Source: DASXTB01 sp036505615 (lineage in GTDB: Bacteria > Acidobacteriota > UBA6911 > JACQSX01). From it: DNA of 32,200 nucleotides. Each line of letters begins with the position of its first letter. The stretch's first letter is position 1. A model generated the notes under the pieces. The model was not told the origin of the DNA, did no database searches, and was given only the letters and a program-made list of their open reading frames with translations. Positions 25,479 to 32,200 of this stretch are shown here, piece after piece. Where the stretch lies: assembly GCA_036505615.1 (NCBI GenBank), contig DASXTB010000058.1, positions 1 to 32,200 on the forward strand. The letters are read 5' to 3'. The translations under genes were made by a program, and so were the position numbers.

Positions 25479-27398
25479 ATGGGCCGAAGCGCGCGCCTGA
25501 GAAGAACAGGCAAAAGCACTTCCCAGCATCATACGGCACAATTGCTGGCGCTGTTTGTATTTGTGTTTCTGGCTCGTTTAAGCAGCCAGGCCCAGAATGC
25601 GGCTCCCACGGTTACGCTGCGCGTTGACGCCGGCGAGGCATCGCGACGAATCCTTCATGCGCACCTTCAGATTCCCGCCTCGCCTGGATCTCTCACCCTC
25701 TTTTACCCTAAGTGGATTCCTGGAGAGCACGGTCCAACCGGCCCGATAACCAACGTTGTGGGCTTGAAATTGAGCGCAGCCGGCAAGCCGCTCTCCTGGA
25801 CTCGGGATCCAGTGGACATGTATGCATTCCATTGCGAGGTCCCGCAGGATGCAAGAGCAGTGGAAGCCTCGCTTGATTTTCTTGCGACTCCATCGGGCCC
25901 ATTTACATCAGGCGGATCGACGACCGAAAACCTTGCTGATATTAACTGGAATACAGTGCTGCTTTATCCGCAGGGCTGGACAACCAACGAACTGATTTAT
26001 CGCGCCACTCTCCATTTGCCGTCCGGGTGGAAGTTCGGCACAGCCCTGGATGTGGCCCGGCAGGACGGGCAGGACATTCAATTCAGGCCCGTGTCGTTGA
26101 CTACGCTGGTCGATTCTCCGGTAATAGCAGGCGCCTTCTTCCAGAAAGTGGATCTCGGTTCCAAAGAAACGCCGCATGAGATCGACGTTGTTTGCGACAG
26201 CGCTGCCGGCATAGATTTTCCCGCGGATCTGGTGGATAAGTACAAGCGCCTGGTGGCCGAAGCCCTCGCGTTATTTGGCGCCCATCACTATCGCCGTTAT
26301 CATTTCCTGCTCACGCTGAGCGATTATGTCGCTAGTTTCGGCCTGGAGCATCACGAATCGAGCGATGATCGAGTGGGCGAAAGGGCTTTGCTGGAGCCTG
26401 CCTCGCGCAGGAACGTGGCCGGGCTGCTGGCTCACGAGTTTGTCCATTCATGGAATGGCAAGTATCGGCGTCCCGCCGGCCTGGCGACCGCGGATTATCA
26501 GCAACCCATGAAGGGTGAGCTGCTCTGGGTTTACGAGGGGCTGACGCAGTACCTGGGCAGCGTGCTCCCTCCACGCAGCGGTCTCTGGACGCCGGAAGAA
26601 TTTCGCGAGTCACTGGCCCTGACTGCCGCCTACCTGGATAAACGCCCGGGACGCACCTGGCGTCCTCTGGCGGATACTGCCGTCGCGGCGCAGCTACTCT
26701 ACGAGGCTCCTTCGCAGTGGGCGGCCTGGCGGCGCGGAGTTGATTTTTACGACGAGTCGGTGTTGATTTGGCTGGAAGCAGATACCGTCATCCGCCAGCA
26801 GAGCCACGGAGAGCGGTCGCTTAACGATTTTTGCCGGCGCTTTTACGACAGCCAGAGCGGCCTTCCAAAGGTTGTTCCTTACACGTTTGAAGATGTGATG
26901 TCGGTGTTGAACGAGGTCAGCGCTTACGACTGGCGCGCATTCTTCAAGGCCCGTTTGAATTCCACCGCCCCGGCCGCTCCACTCGGAGGGATCGAAGCAA
27001 GCGGCTGGCATCTTGTTTACAGCGACAAACCCAATGAGCTGATCAAGGCGCGCGAACAAAGCTCTAAATCGACCGATCTCCGATTCTCGGTGGGCTTGCA
27101 GGTGGGCTCGGATGGAACGATTGTTGACGTTATTCCCGGCATGGCTGCGGCGCAGGCGGGGATTGCGCCTGGAATGAAGCTGATCGCAGTCAACAATCGC
27201 CGCTGGTCCTCAACGGTAATGCAGGATGCTCTGAAGGCCTCCAAATCCGGCCCCGCGCCGCTCGAGCTGCTGGTGGAGGATCAGGAGTTCTACAAGACGT
27301 ATCGCCTCAATTACCGGGGCGGGGAAAAACATCCGCATCTGGAGCGCGACGCAACGCGCCCAGATCTGTTGGAACAAATACTAAAACCCCTAACCTAG
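25479..27398 (+). CDS. Exported M61 (glycyl aminopeptidase) family peptidase with PDZ domain
   Basis: Metallopeptidase of the M61 family. From ATG 25479 it has 639 residues: basic n-region and hydrophobic core (LLALFVFVFLARLSSQAQNA, about 22-41) as a signal peptide; a beta-sandwich M61 N-domain; the zinc site H319-EFVH323 with third ligand Glu353 (YEGLTQYLG); and a C-terminal PDZ domain (about 545-615, around IVDVIPGMAAAQAGIAPGM). GGAG at 25471-25474 directly before ATG 25479 supports this start over the upstream GTG 25449, which would put ten extra residues before the signal. Probably acts on peptides outside the cytoplasm. It is convergent with the HD-PRTase gene, with only 20 bases between them. 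Confidence 0.9.
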   Translation: MGRSARLRRTGKSTSQHHTAQLLALFVFVFLARLSSQAQNAAPTVTLRVDAGEASRRILHAHLQIPASPGSLTLFYPKWIPGEHGPTGPITNVVGLKLSAAGKPLSWTRDPVDMYAFHCEVPQDARAVEASLDFLATPSGPFTSGGSTTENLADINWNTVLLYPQGWTTNELIYRATLHLPSGWKFGTALDVARQDGQDIQFRPVSLTTLVDSPVIAGAFFQKVDLGSKETPHEIDVVCDSAAGIDFPADLVDKYKRLVAEALALFGAHHYRRYHFLLTLSDYVASFGLEHHESSDDRVGERALLEPASRRNVAGLLAHEFVHSWNGKYRRPAGLATADYQQPMKGELLWVYEGLTQYLGSVLPPRSGLWTPEEFRESLALTAAYLDKRPGRTWRPLADTAVAAQLLYEAPSQWAAWRRGVDFYDESVLIWLEADTVIRQQSHGERSLNDFCRRFYDSQSGLPKVVPYTFEDVMSVLNEVSAYDWRAFFKARLNSTAPAAPLGGIEASGWHLVYSDKPNELIKAREQSSKSTDLRFSVGLQVGSDGTIVDVIPGMAAAQAGIAPGMKLIAVNNRRWSSTVMQDALKASKSGPAPLELLVEDQEFYKTYRLNYRGGEKHPHLERDATRPDLLEQILKPLT

Positions 27399-27418
27399 GG
27401 CTCGCTACGTACACTGCT

Positions 27419-30118
27419 CTAAGCCTTCGGCCTGCGTGGGACCAGCGGAAGCCATTCCCAGTCGTCCACTTTTCCTCGGCACCAAAGAAGAGTCAGCGTT
27501 TGTGTTGGAGTGTTGTACGGGAATACTACCAAGTAGGCTTTGTTCCCGTATCCGAGCGCTCGATCCTGTATCCACTTATCGTCACGCGGTTTTTCTCCTA
27601 CTTTTTGCAAGAGCTGATGGCCTATAATTGTGCACCGCTCCATGAAACGTTCCCTTTGCTTATCGGTTTCGTAAGCCACCGCGCCACCGACAAACGCGCG
27701 AGGCAGTGCCATTTCCGTCATGTGGATATGGGTCACACACTTTAAGCCAAGTTCCGTAGCAGTCCTTTCCAGTTTCTTAACACCATCCTGCTCGCCTCCT
27801 ATAAACAAAAACCCAATTTGACGCCTTAGTAATGCAGCTTTCAGGTCCGGATTTAAGGGAGGGCCATGGTCTTCATCGAGCGGAGCTTCAGCAGCCTTAT
27901 CCATCCACGTAAGCACAATGGTGCATGCTTGATCTCCAGACGAGATTAAGTCATCGACGAACAAGATGGATCTGTTTTCTCCTGTGAGTGCTTCTTGAAG
28001 AGTGGTAATGGTTAAGCCATAAGTCGAAACCAGATCTCCAACATAGTAAGTGAGGATGGCTGAACTATCTCTGGGGCTTCCAAGTGGGCAGACAAAGGCC
28101 GTCTTGAACAACTTGTTCTGCTCTAGGAAGTGTCTAACAGCTTCATGTAGATCTTGTCTGCTGACGACCCTGATTGCGGATAACAGCGACAGCGCAGCGT
28201 CAACTTCATCGTCCGTTCGAAATTGTCTGAGCCAGGTCCTAACGCGATCATGACTTACTCGCACAGTTTTTTCGTTTTGCGGGTCCGTGGAGAGCCCTTC
28301 ATAGGACCCCAGATTCTCGACCACTTTAGAGATTGTGGAGGCCACATCGGCGCGAGTGAGACGTTTTGGTTCTGATTTTAGTTCGCTCGGATGCCGGTCG
28401 TAAAATGCTTTATCGGTCAGACTGCGTCTGAGTTCCGTTAGGCGGTCGTTGTTAACCTTGGCGTAATAGAGAGCGCTGGAAGGCGTCCTGATACCAAACC
28501 TCTCACGTAGTAATAGTTCGCTCGCGAGAAATACGGGCTCTATAAATTCTTCGGGTGAGAAGATGTAGCCGAGATCGCGAGCCATGAGATACGCATCGCT
28601 CCATCCTGAGGATTCGGCTGAGTCCTCCCGAAAAGGGAGGAGGCGGTTATCCCCAGTCACCAGGTAAGCTCTAGAGATTTCTTCTGTACCTTGACCACGT
28701 GGACTGGGCGGATCTATGGCTATGTAGTAAGGCAAATCTCCGTCTTCAATTTCATCTGAGAAGGCATCGGGTACTATTTTTCTGATGCGAGCTACCTCTT
28801 GCGCGATCGCCTTTTCAAGTTCCTGCCGAATTTCAGGAATACTAGACTCCCGCATTATTTTCTCGAGGCCGAGCCTCTGAGTTGGTTCGTACCTGAAGGG
28901 ATCGAGCGGCATGTTATGAGAAAATGCGTAAGCCCGGGCGAAAAGCCGACGATCACGTAGCCTTGACGCCAGATCGTAGACTATCCGAGCTTGTTGAGGA
29001 CTCTCTTGGATCTTCGTTCTCAATCTTTCGTTGAGGACAACAAAGCTGAATCTCAGGAACTCATCGTCTTGAAAAGCCAGGGGAATCATTGCCTGTTTTT
29101 CAACTGGCAGGACTGACACGAGTAGCTGAATGATTTTTGCCACCATCGTTTCAGCTCCGCGAACCTTTTGATGTCTATATACCTTATCGAACAATAAAGT
29201 TCTTCCCAGCATCAGCTCATCGAGCGTTCTTCCCCCCGAGAGTGCTACAGCAAAAAGATAATAACTGGGGTGCCCACTTTTTACCCTCCTCGCTATTTCT
29301 CGTGGAAGCTGATCTTCACGCACTTCCACCATTCGAAGTTTCCGTATAAGTCTAGTGATATCTGTAACCACGGGTAGACCCGCCATTCGGGCGTCGCGCG
29401 TCATATAATCGAGTTTGTCAGCATCAAATGGACCTGAGACAATTTCCTGGATCAGCGGGTATCGGTCGTGGATCTGTCCTCCAATGATCGCTTGTTGAAG
29501 CAGCGTCTGGTAATTGGAAGGTAATGAGTGCCCCGTTCGGCTTTTGGCAAACTCGAGGAGTTCTCTGAAAGCTCCAGCGCCAATCATAAAGTACGCAGCT
29601 GCTTCGCTTAGCGACCGTTTTACTGTGTGCAGCTCATCTTGCAACTTATCTAGCAATTCATCGATTACCCCGAATTTCCGAAGCGCATTCTCTGAAACAT
29701 GAGACATGAAACCATGACCCACATCATGACAAAGAGCTGCCAGTCTCAGAAAATTTTGCCAATCCACGGGAATCTCTTGGATCTTGTCTTGGCGAGCGGA
29801 GTGCGAAAGTGCATCTAGGAGTTCCTGAACTTGGTGGACTGCTCCCACACTATGTTCTAAACGAGTGTGGAGAGCGCCGGGATACACCCAATGGGCTACC
29901 CCGAGTTGGCGAATATAACGGAGGCGCTGAAGCAATGGAGCATCTAGAACGATTGTCTCGAAAGGATAAAGGACGATGGTTTGGCAGACAGGATCGTTAA
30001 TCTCTTTGACTTTTAAAGGAGCGCTTGCTGATTTCTTAAGGCGTTCAATATAGGGTCGAGTTAGTTGTTCGACAAATTCCTCAACAATACTTCTGTAACT
30101 AGCAACGCTTTCTTCCAT
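27419..30118 (-). CDS. HD phosphohydrolase fused to a C-terminal phosphoribosyltransferase-like (PRTase-CE-type) domain
   Basis: 899 residues, two catalytic-looking ends. Residues about 60-320 are an HD domain of the COG1078/dGTPase-SAMHD1 group: RLEH with His89, H131-D132 in LCHDVGHG, and Asp234/Asp237 in DADKLDYMTRDA. Residues about 340-580 are not recognised. About 585-665 resembles a winged helix (VRTWLRQF). The C-terminal part (about 670-899) is PRTase-like, with ILFVDDLISSGDQ at 718-730 replacing the usual PRPP loop VDDxxxTG, and ends with PYNTPTQTLTLLW and WEWLPLVPRR. Such tails are known from effectors of predicted NTP-dependent conflict systems; I rely on memory of that family. GAGG lies eight bases before the start. 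Probably a nucleotide-targeting defence effector. Confidence 0.8.
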   Translation of the reverse strand: MEESVASYRSIVEEFVEQLTRPYIERLKKSASAPLKVKEINDPVCQTIVLYPFETIVLDAPLLQRLRYIRQLGVAHWVYPGALHTRLEHSVGAVHQVQELLDALSHSARQDKIQEIPVDWQNFLRLAALCHDVGHGFMSHVSENALRKFGVIDELLDKLQDELHTVKRSLSEAAAYFMIGAGAFRELLEFAKSRTGHSLPSNYQTLLQQAIIGGQIHDRYPLIQEIVSGPFDADKLDYMTRDARMAGLPVVTDITRLIRKLRMVEVREDQLPREIARRVKSGHPSYYLFAVALSGGRTLDELMLGRTLLFDKVYRHQKVRGAETMVAKIIQLLVSVLPVEKQAMIPLAFQDDEFLRFSFVVLNERLRTKIQESPQQARIVYDLASRLRDRRLFARAYAFSHNMPLDPFRYEPTQRLGLEKIMRESSIPEIRQELEKAIAQEVARIRKIVPDAFSDEIEDGDLPYYIAIDPPSPRGQGTEEISRAYLVTGDNRLLPFREDSAESSGWSDAYLMARDLGYIFSPEEFIEPVFLASELLLRERFGIRTPSSALYYAKVNNDRLTELRRSLTDKAFYDRHPSELKSEPKRLTRADVASTISKVVENLGSYEGLSTDPQNEKTVRVSHDRVRTWLRQFRTDDEVDAALSLLSAIRVVSRQDLHEAVRHFLEQNKLFKTAFVCPLGSPRDSSAILTYYVGDLVSTYGLTITTLQEALTGENRSILFVDDLISSGDQACTIVLTWMDKAAEAPLDEDHGPPLNPDLKAALLRRQIGFLFIGGEQDGVKKLERTATELGLKCVTHIHMTEMALPRAFVGGAVAYETDKQRERFMERCTIIGHQLLQKVGEKPRDDKWIQDRALGYGNKAYLVVFPYNTPTQTLTLLWCRGKVDDWEWLPLVPRRPKA

Positions 30119-30457
30119 TCTGGATCCTCAAGCTCACGAGAAAGAAGAGCACTGAGGGCATTGAAGAGTCAAGAACTGTTGGCAGCAGTTATACTGCGGT
30201 CCGGGAAAGGGGCGGGGCCGCTTACGCAGGGAAAGCCAAGGGTTTTTTCGCGCAACAGCTAATTGCTGAGAGTAGGTAGCCAAGTCAGGTCCGTGGAGCT
30301 GTACCAGCGTCTCGCCGAGTCAACTGAGGCGGTTTTCATTCGAGAGCCGAAACCGTAGAGAGTGCCTGCGCTGCGCAACCCGCCCCCCGAATTAGTCTAC
30401 ACACTTCTTCTGAGAGTTTGCTTTCGCTTTAAGTGGTGGAAAGGCTGGGGTATTCAC
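30119..30457. other. Gene-free gap inside the accessory block
   Basis: 339 bases between the 163-residue protein gene and the HD-PRTase gene, which run in the same direction. I see no coding frame with a credible start, no tRNA and no clear terminator. It is more GC-rich than the genes around it and could hold the promoter of the effector or a small RNA. Confidence 0.5.
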
Positions 30458-30949
30458 TTAGCGTGTAAAAGCTGACTCCTCGCGGGACTCCGTCATCTTC
30501 TGGTCGCGGTAATACTGCATAAGTTGTTCAGCCAATCGCTCGTACATCTCAGTCGATCCGGGAAGATCTGCCAGGTAGAGGAGAGCTTCCTCCGAGCTTA
30601 TCTTCAGGCGGACATCTTGAAACTCGGGATTGTCGAAACTAACAAGATCTCGTTGAGCCGCTTCGTAGAGAGCTTGCCGCACTTCTAGCGAGTCGCCATG
30701 GATTGGATGGGTACGAATGCGAAATCGAACTTTGAGATTATTCTTCTTCGCCTCCTTCTGAACGTCGTGAAATAGTGTTTCGAAGGCTAAATCCAGCCTG
30801 TTGCTACGCCGAGAAAGCGTGGAAACTCCTCGCAACGAAAGAGCCGACAAGAGACCCGTCATGAGGTCAGGCAGGTAGAGATTTTCGCGCGTTGACATTT
30901 CAGATCCCCCATCAGTAGACAACACTACCTCTCGCAAGAGACCTCTCAT
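30458..30949 (-). CDS. Unknown protein of the accessory block
   Basis: 163 residues (or 146 from the ATG at 30898, which has a GGGGGA sequence eight bases upstream and may be the better start). Family not recognised. Predominantly helical, with a basic middle (VQKEAKKNNLKVRFRIRTHPIHGDS) that could be a strand pair, an acidic C-terminal half and a helix EMYERLAEQLMQYYRDQK. No membrane segment. With the first ATG (30949) it overlaps the stop of the small frame upstream by four bases (ATGA). It runs in the direction of the HD-PRTase gene and is a candidate sensor or partner of it; that role is only inferred from position. Confidence 0.7.
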   Translation of the reverse strand: MRGLLREVVLSTDGGSEMSTRENLYLPDLMTGLLSALSLRGVSTLSRRSNRLDLAFETLFHDVQKEAKKNNLKVRFRIRTHPIHGDSLEVRQALYEAAQRDLVSFDNPEFQDVRLKISSEEALLYLADLPGSTEMYERLAEQLMQYYRDQKMTESREESAFTR

Positions 30950-31098
30950 TTAGGCGAATTATCGAAGAGGTCCAAGCTTAGGCCTTTCCACTTGGTCAGG
31001 GCAAGGCCTATTAAAAGGTCTGGGTCTTTCCACCTTTCCCGGCTATCATAGTAACTCCGAAATTTTTTGTCAAATATAGAATTAGGCCGTCGAAACAT
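30946..31098 (-). CDS. Possible small protein upstream of the unknown gene
   Basis: 50 codons from ATG 31098, rich in Lys, Arg, Asp and aromatic residues (FRSYYDSRERWKDPDLLIGLALTKW). The four-base overlap with the next start supports a real gene. Against it: there is no ribosome binding site, and the best minus-strand promoter (31045-31073) would start transcription about 60 bases inside the frame. It may instead be a 5' leader. Not recognised. Confidence 0.4.
   Translation of the reverse strand: MFRRPNSIFDKKFRSYYDSRERWKDPDLLIGLALTKWKGLSLDLFDNSPK
31045..31073 (-). promoter_or_regulatory. Strong sigma70-type promoter of the accessory block
   Basis: On the minus strand, TTGACA (31068-31073) and TATGAT (31045-31050) are separated by exactly 17 bases. 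The -35 hexamer is part of one of the GTCAAA repeats (read on the other strand), so a protein bound to the repeats would block this promoter. Confidence 0.65.
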
Positions 31099-31117
31099 AT
31101 TGTCAAATTTAGTCAAA
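31067..31117. promoter_or_regulatory. Helically phased GTCAAA direct repeats, candidate operator
   Basis: TTGTCAAATATAG (31067-31079) and TTGTCAAATTTAG (31100-31112) match in 12 of 13 positions and start 33 bases apart. A third GTCAAA begins at 31112, ten bases after the second, and GTCGAA at 31089 is a degenerate copy. They lie between the minus-strand genes and the plus-strand MraZ-like gene. MraZ proteins bind short direct repeats about ten bases apart, so this is a likely target of the divergent regulator. Confidence 0.6.
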
Positions 31118-31118
31118 A

Positions 31119-31598
31119 ATGGCCAAGACGCCCCAATTTCCGTCCGATATCGAAAAGGGCACAATCGACAACGAAGGACGTGTCTACGTAAAGAAGCCCT
31201 TCCTTAAGGCCTACGCATGGCTCGAGTCGCCAGAGCGTGTTGGTTGGGGCTGGCTTTACGTAGTCAATTCGCGACGCCTGCGAGTTCTTTCGGATGAAGA
31301 CATGCGCTCCAACGACGAACTCTTGGAAACTCATACAACGGAAGGCAAAATCCAGGACGATCCGCACAAAGGGGCTCCTCCTTTTCACGTGCGTGACAAA
31401 AACGCCGCCGCAATTAGGTCTAAGCGATTGATTAGGACCCATATCCTAAAGGGTGATATCGTAAAGATCACAATTCCGGAATCCCTCAGACAAGTCATGC
31501 GATTAAGTACTGATGACACTGTAGTACTTGTCGCCGACAGCCGCGGTTTCCTCGAGATTTGGACCTGGGATGCCGTGCGAGATGCCTACGACGAGTGA
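31119..31598 (+). CDS. Tandem MraZ/AbrB-like DNA-binding protein, probable regulator
   Basis: 159 residues with two swapped-hairpin-like halves. The first (about 14-60) has IDNEGRVYVKK with the D-x-x-x-R signature of MraZ (Asp17, Arg21), then GWLYVVNSRRLRVLSDED. The second (about 110-151) has KGDIVKITIPESLRQVMRL then VVLVADSRGFLEIWTWD, a typical AbrB/MraZ strand-loop-helix pattern. The linker of about 50 residues is polar. It is not in a cell-wall cluster, so it is not the housekeeping MraZ; a regulator of the divergent HD-PRTase block is more likely. No ribosome binding site is seen before ATG 31119, so the mRNA may be leaderless. Confidence 0.7.
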   Translation: MAKTPQFPSDIEKGTIDNEGRVYVKKPFLKAYAWLESPERVGWGWLYVVNSRRLRVLSDEDMRSNDELLETHTTEGKIQDDPHKGAPPFHVRDKNAAAIRSKRLIRTHILKGDIVKITIPESLRQVMRLSTDDTVVLVADSRGFLEIWTWDAVRDAYDE

Positions 31599-31851
31599 GC
31601 AATAGCGTCCAAAGACGTTTCCTACATCGAAAGAATAGTTCGGGCCAGAGCTGTAGTGCGATGTAAAACATGAGTGACAGCATCAGCGCCTCCCAAGGTC
31701 GGCTTCTAACGATCGAAGGCCTCATATATACGTAACTGGCCAGGCAACATTTTTGCGAAAAAAATTTAACACGCAGGAAGATCTCGACTGTACGATGACT
31801 TCCTGCTTCGCGCTTGCACAACAGTCAGCGAGCGCAAAAGAACGTGGTTTA

Positions 31852-32200
31852 ATGTACCCACGATTACTCTTACTCCCTCTTTTCTTCGCGCTCTTCTGGC
31901 TGTGGCCACCCGCCTTGTGCGATCGAGAACTGACTGGTGGGGGGAACCCTCGGCGGAAGGTGGACCTGTTAATCAATAACGGTTATGTGCTCACGCTGGA
32001 CCCTTCCTTTCATGAATTCCAGCCCGGTTTTGTCGCGGTCACCGGCGCGAAGATCACCGCCCTCGGCCCGATGAGGGAGTCGGCCGCGTATCAGGCCGCG
32101 CAAACCATAGATGCCACGGGAAAGATCGTCATGCCCGGGTTGATCAATACGCATACCCATGCCCCTATGACGATCTTCCGCGGATTAGGGGGAGACTCGA
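31852..32200 (+). CDS. Exported amidohydrolase, 3' partial
   Basis: N-terminal 116 residues of a metal-dependent amidohydrolase; the frame is open at the right edge. After a signal peptide (MYPRLLLLPLFFALFWLWPPALC) the composite beta-domain starts VDLLINNGYVLTLDP, and VMPGLINTHTHAPMTIFRGLGGD carries the first metal-binding His-x-His of the TIM barrel. The THAPM-x-x-xRG pattern is that of the TRZ/ATZ, MtaD and guanine-deaminase-like group. An upstream in-frame ATG (31795) would add 19 residues before the signal and is less likely. The substrate cannot be told from this part. The 250 bases upstream show nothing recognisable. Confidence 0.85.
   Translation, partial: MYPRLLLLPLFFALFWLWPPALCDRELTGGGNPRRKVDLLINNGYVLTLDPSFHEFQPGFVAVTGAKITALGPMRESAAYQAAQTIDATGKIVMPGLINTHTHAPMTIFRGLGGDS

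Noticed and set aside
30277..30370. Possible tRNA-like fold in the gap of the accessory block
   Set aside because: A TTCGAGA sequence looks vaguely like a T-loop, but there is no matching acceptor stem, anticodon arm or CCA end.
31119..31164. Longer 72-codon form of the small minus-strand frame, starting with GTG 31164
   Set aside because: It would overlap the MraZ-like coding sequence on the other strand, and has no ribosome binding site. ATG 31098 is the more modest choice.

Overview
The window reads as a stretch of bacterial chromosome around the replication origin, with a core of housekeeping genes and an accessory block near the right end. The suite of an MraZ-like regulator, hut genes, an rpmE-DUF1385-prfA-prmC operon, Hint/HIT proteins next to dnaA, and intergenic runs of degenerate 'ACTCGAGACCCGAAACTCG' words fits an Acidobacteriota-like bacterium of moderately high GC. 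This is an inference from gene content and style, not from a marker search.

Left part (1-5.6 kb): the 3' part of a purple-acid-phosphatase-like enzyme, a Phd/VapC-type toxin-antitoxin pair with a palindromic operator over the antitoxin start, the first two genes of histidine catabolism (hutH, hutU) separated by a large inverted repeat, and a Hint-type HIT protein. A REP-like hairpin lies between the HIT gene and the convergent prmC and supplies the prmC stop codon.

Minus-strand translation operon (5.6-9.0 kb, read right to left): rpmE, a DUF1385 membrane protein, prfA and prmC. Back to back with it, on the plus strand, is rpsA, then a HU/IHF-like gene and a second HIT protein.

Origin and replication genes (12.2-21.7 kb): dnaA, dnaN, recF, gyrB, gyrA. 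DnaA boxes occur in a compact palindromic cluster upstream of dnaA. A second element between dnaA and dnaN has a DnaA-box core followed by CTA-type trinucleotides and an AT-rich tract. This looks like the bipartite origin with DnaA-trios known from Bacillus subtilis. A second inverted repeat of the hutH-hutU family separates gyrB from gyrA.

Next (21.8-27.4 kb): an unknown tryptophan-rich membrane-anchored protein, rpsU as its own transcription unit with promoter, TTG start and terminator, then a tight nucleoside-salvage cluster (pyrimidine-nucleoside phosphorylase, purine-nucleoside phosphorylase, cytidine deaminase) running into an exported M61-type peptidase with a PDZ domain.

Right part (27.4-31.6 kb), visibly more AT-rich: an 899-residue fusion of an HD phosphohydrolase with a C-terminal phosphoribosyltransferase-like domain of the type seen in predicted conflict (anti-phage) systems, preceded on the same strand by one or two small unknown genes, and divergent from a tandem MraZ/AbrB-like regulator. 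Phased GTCAAA repeats and a near-perfect minus-strand promoter sit in the divergent region. This block is the best candidate for an undescribed system. The window ends inside an exported amidohydrolase.
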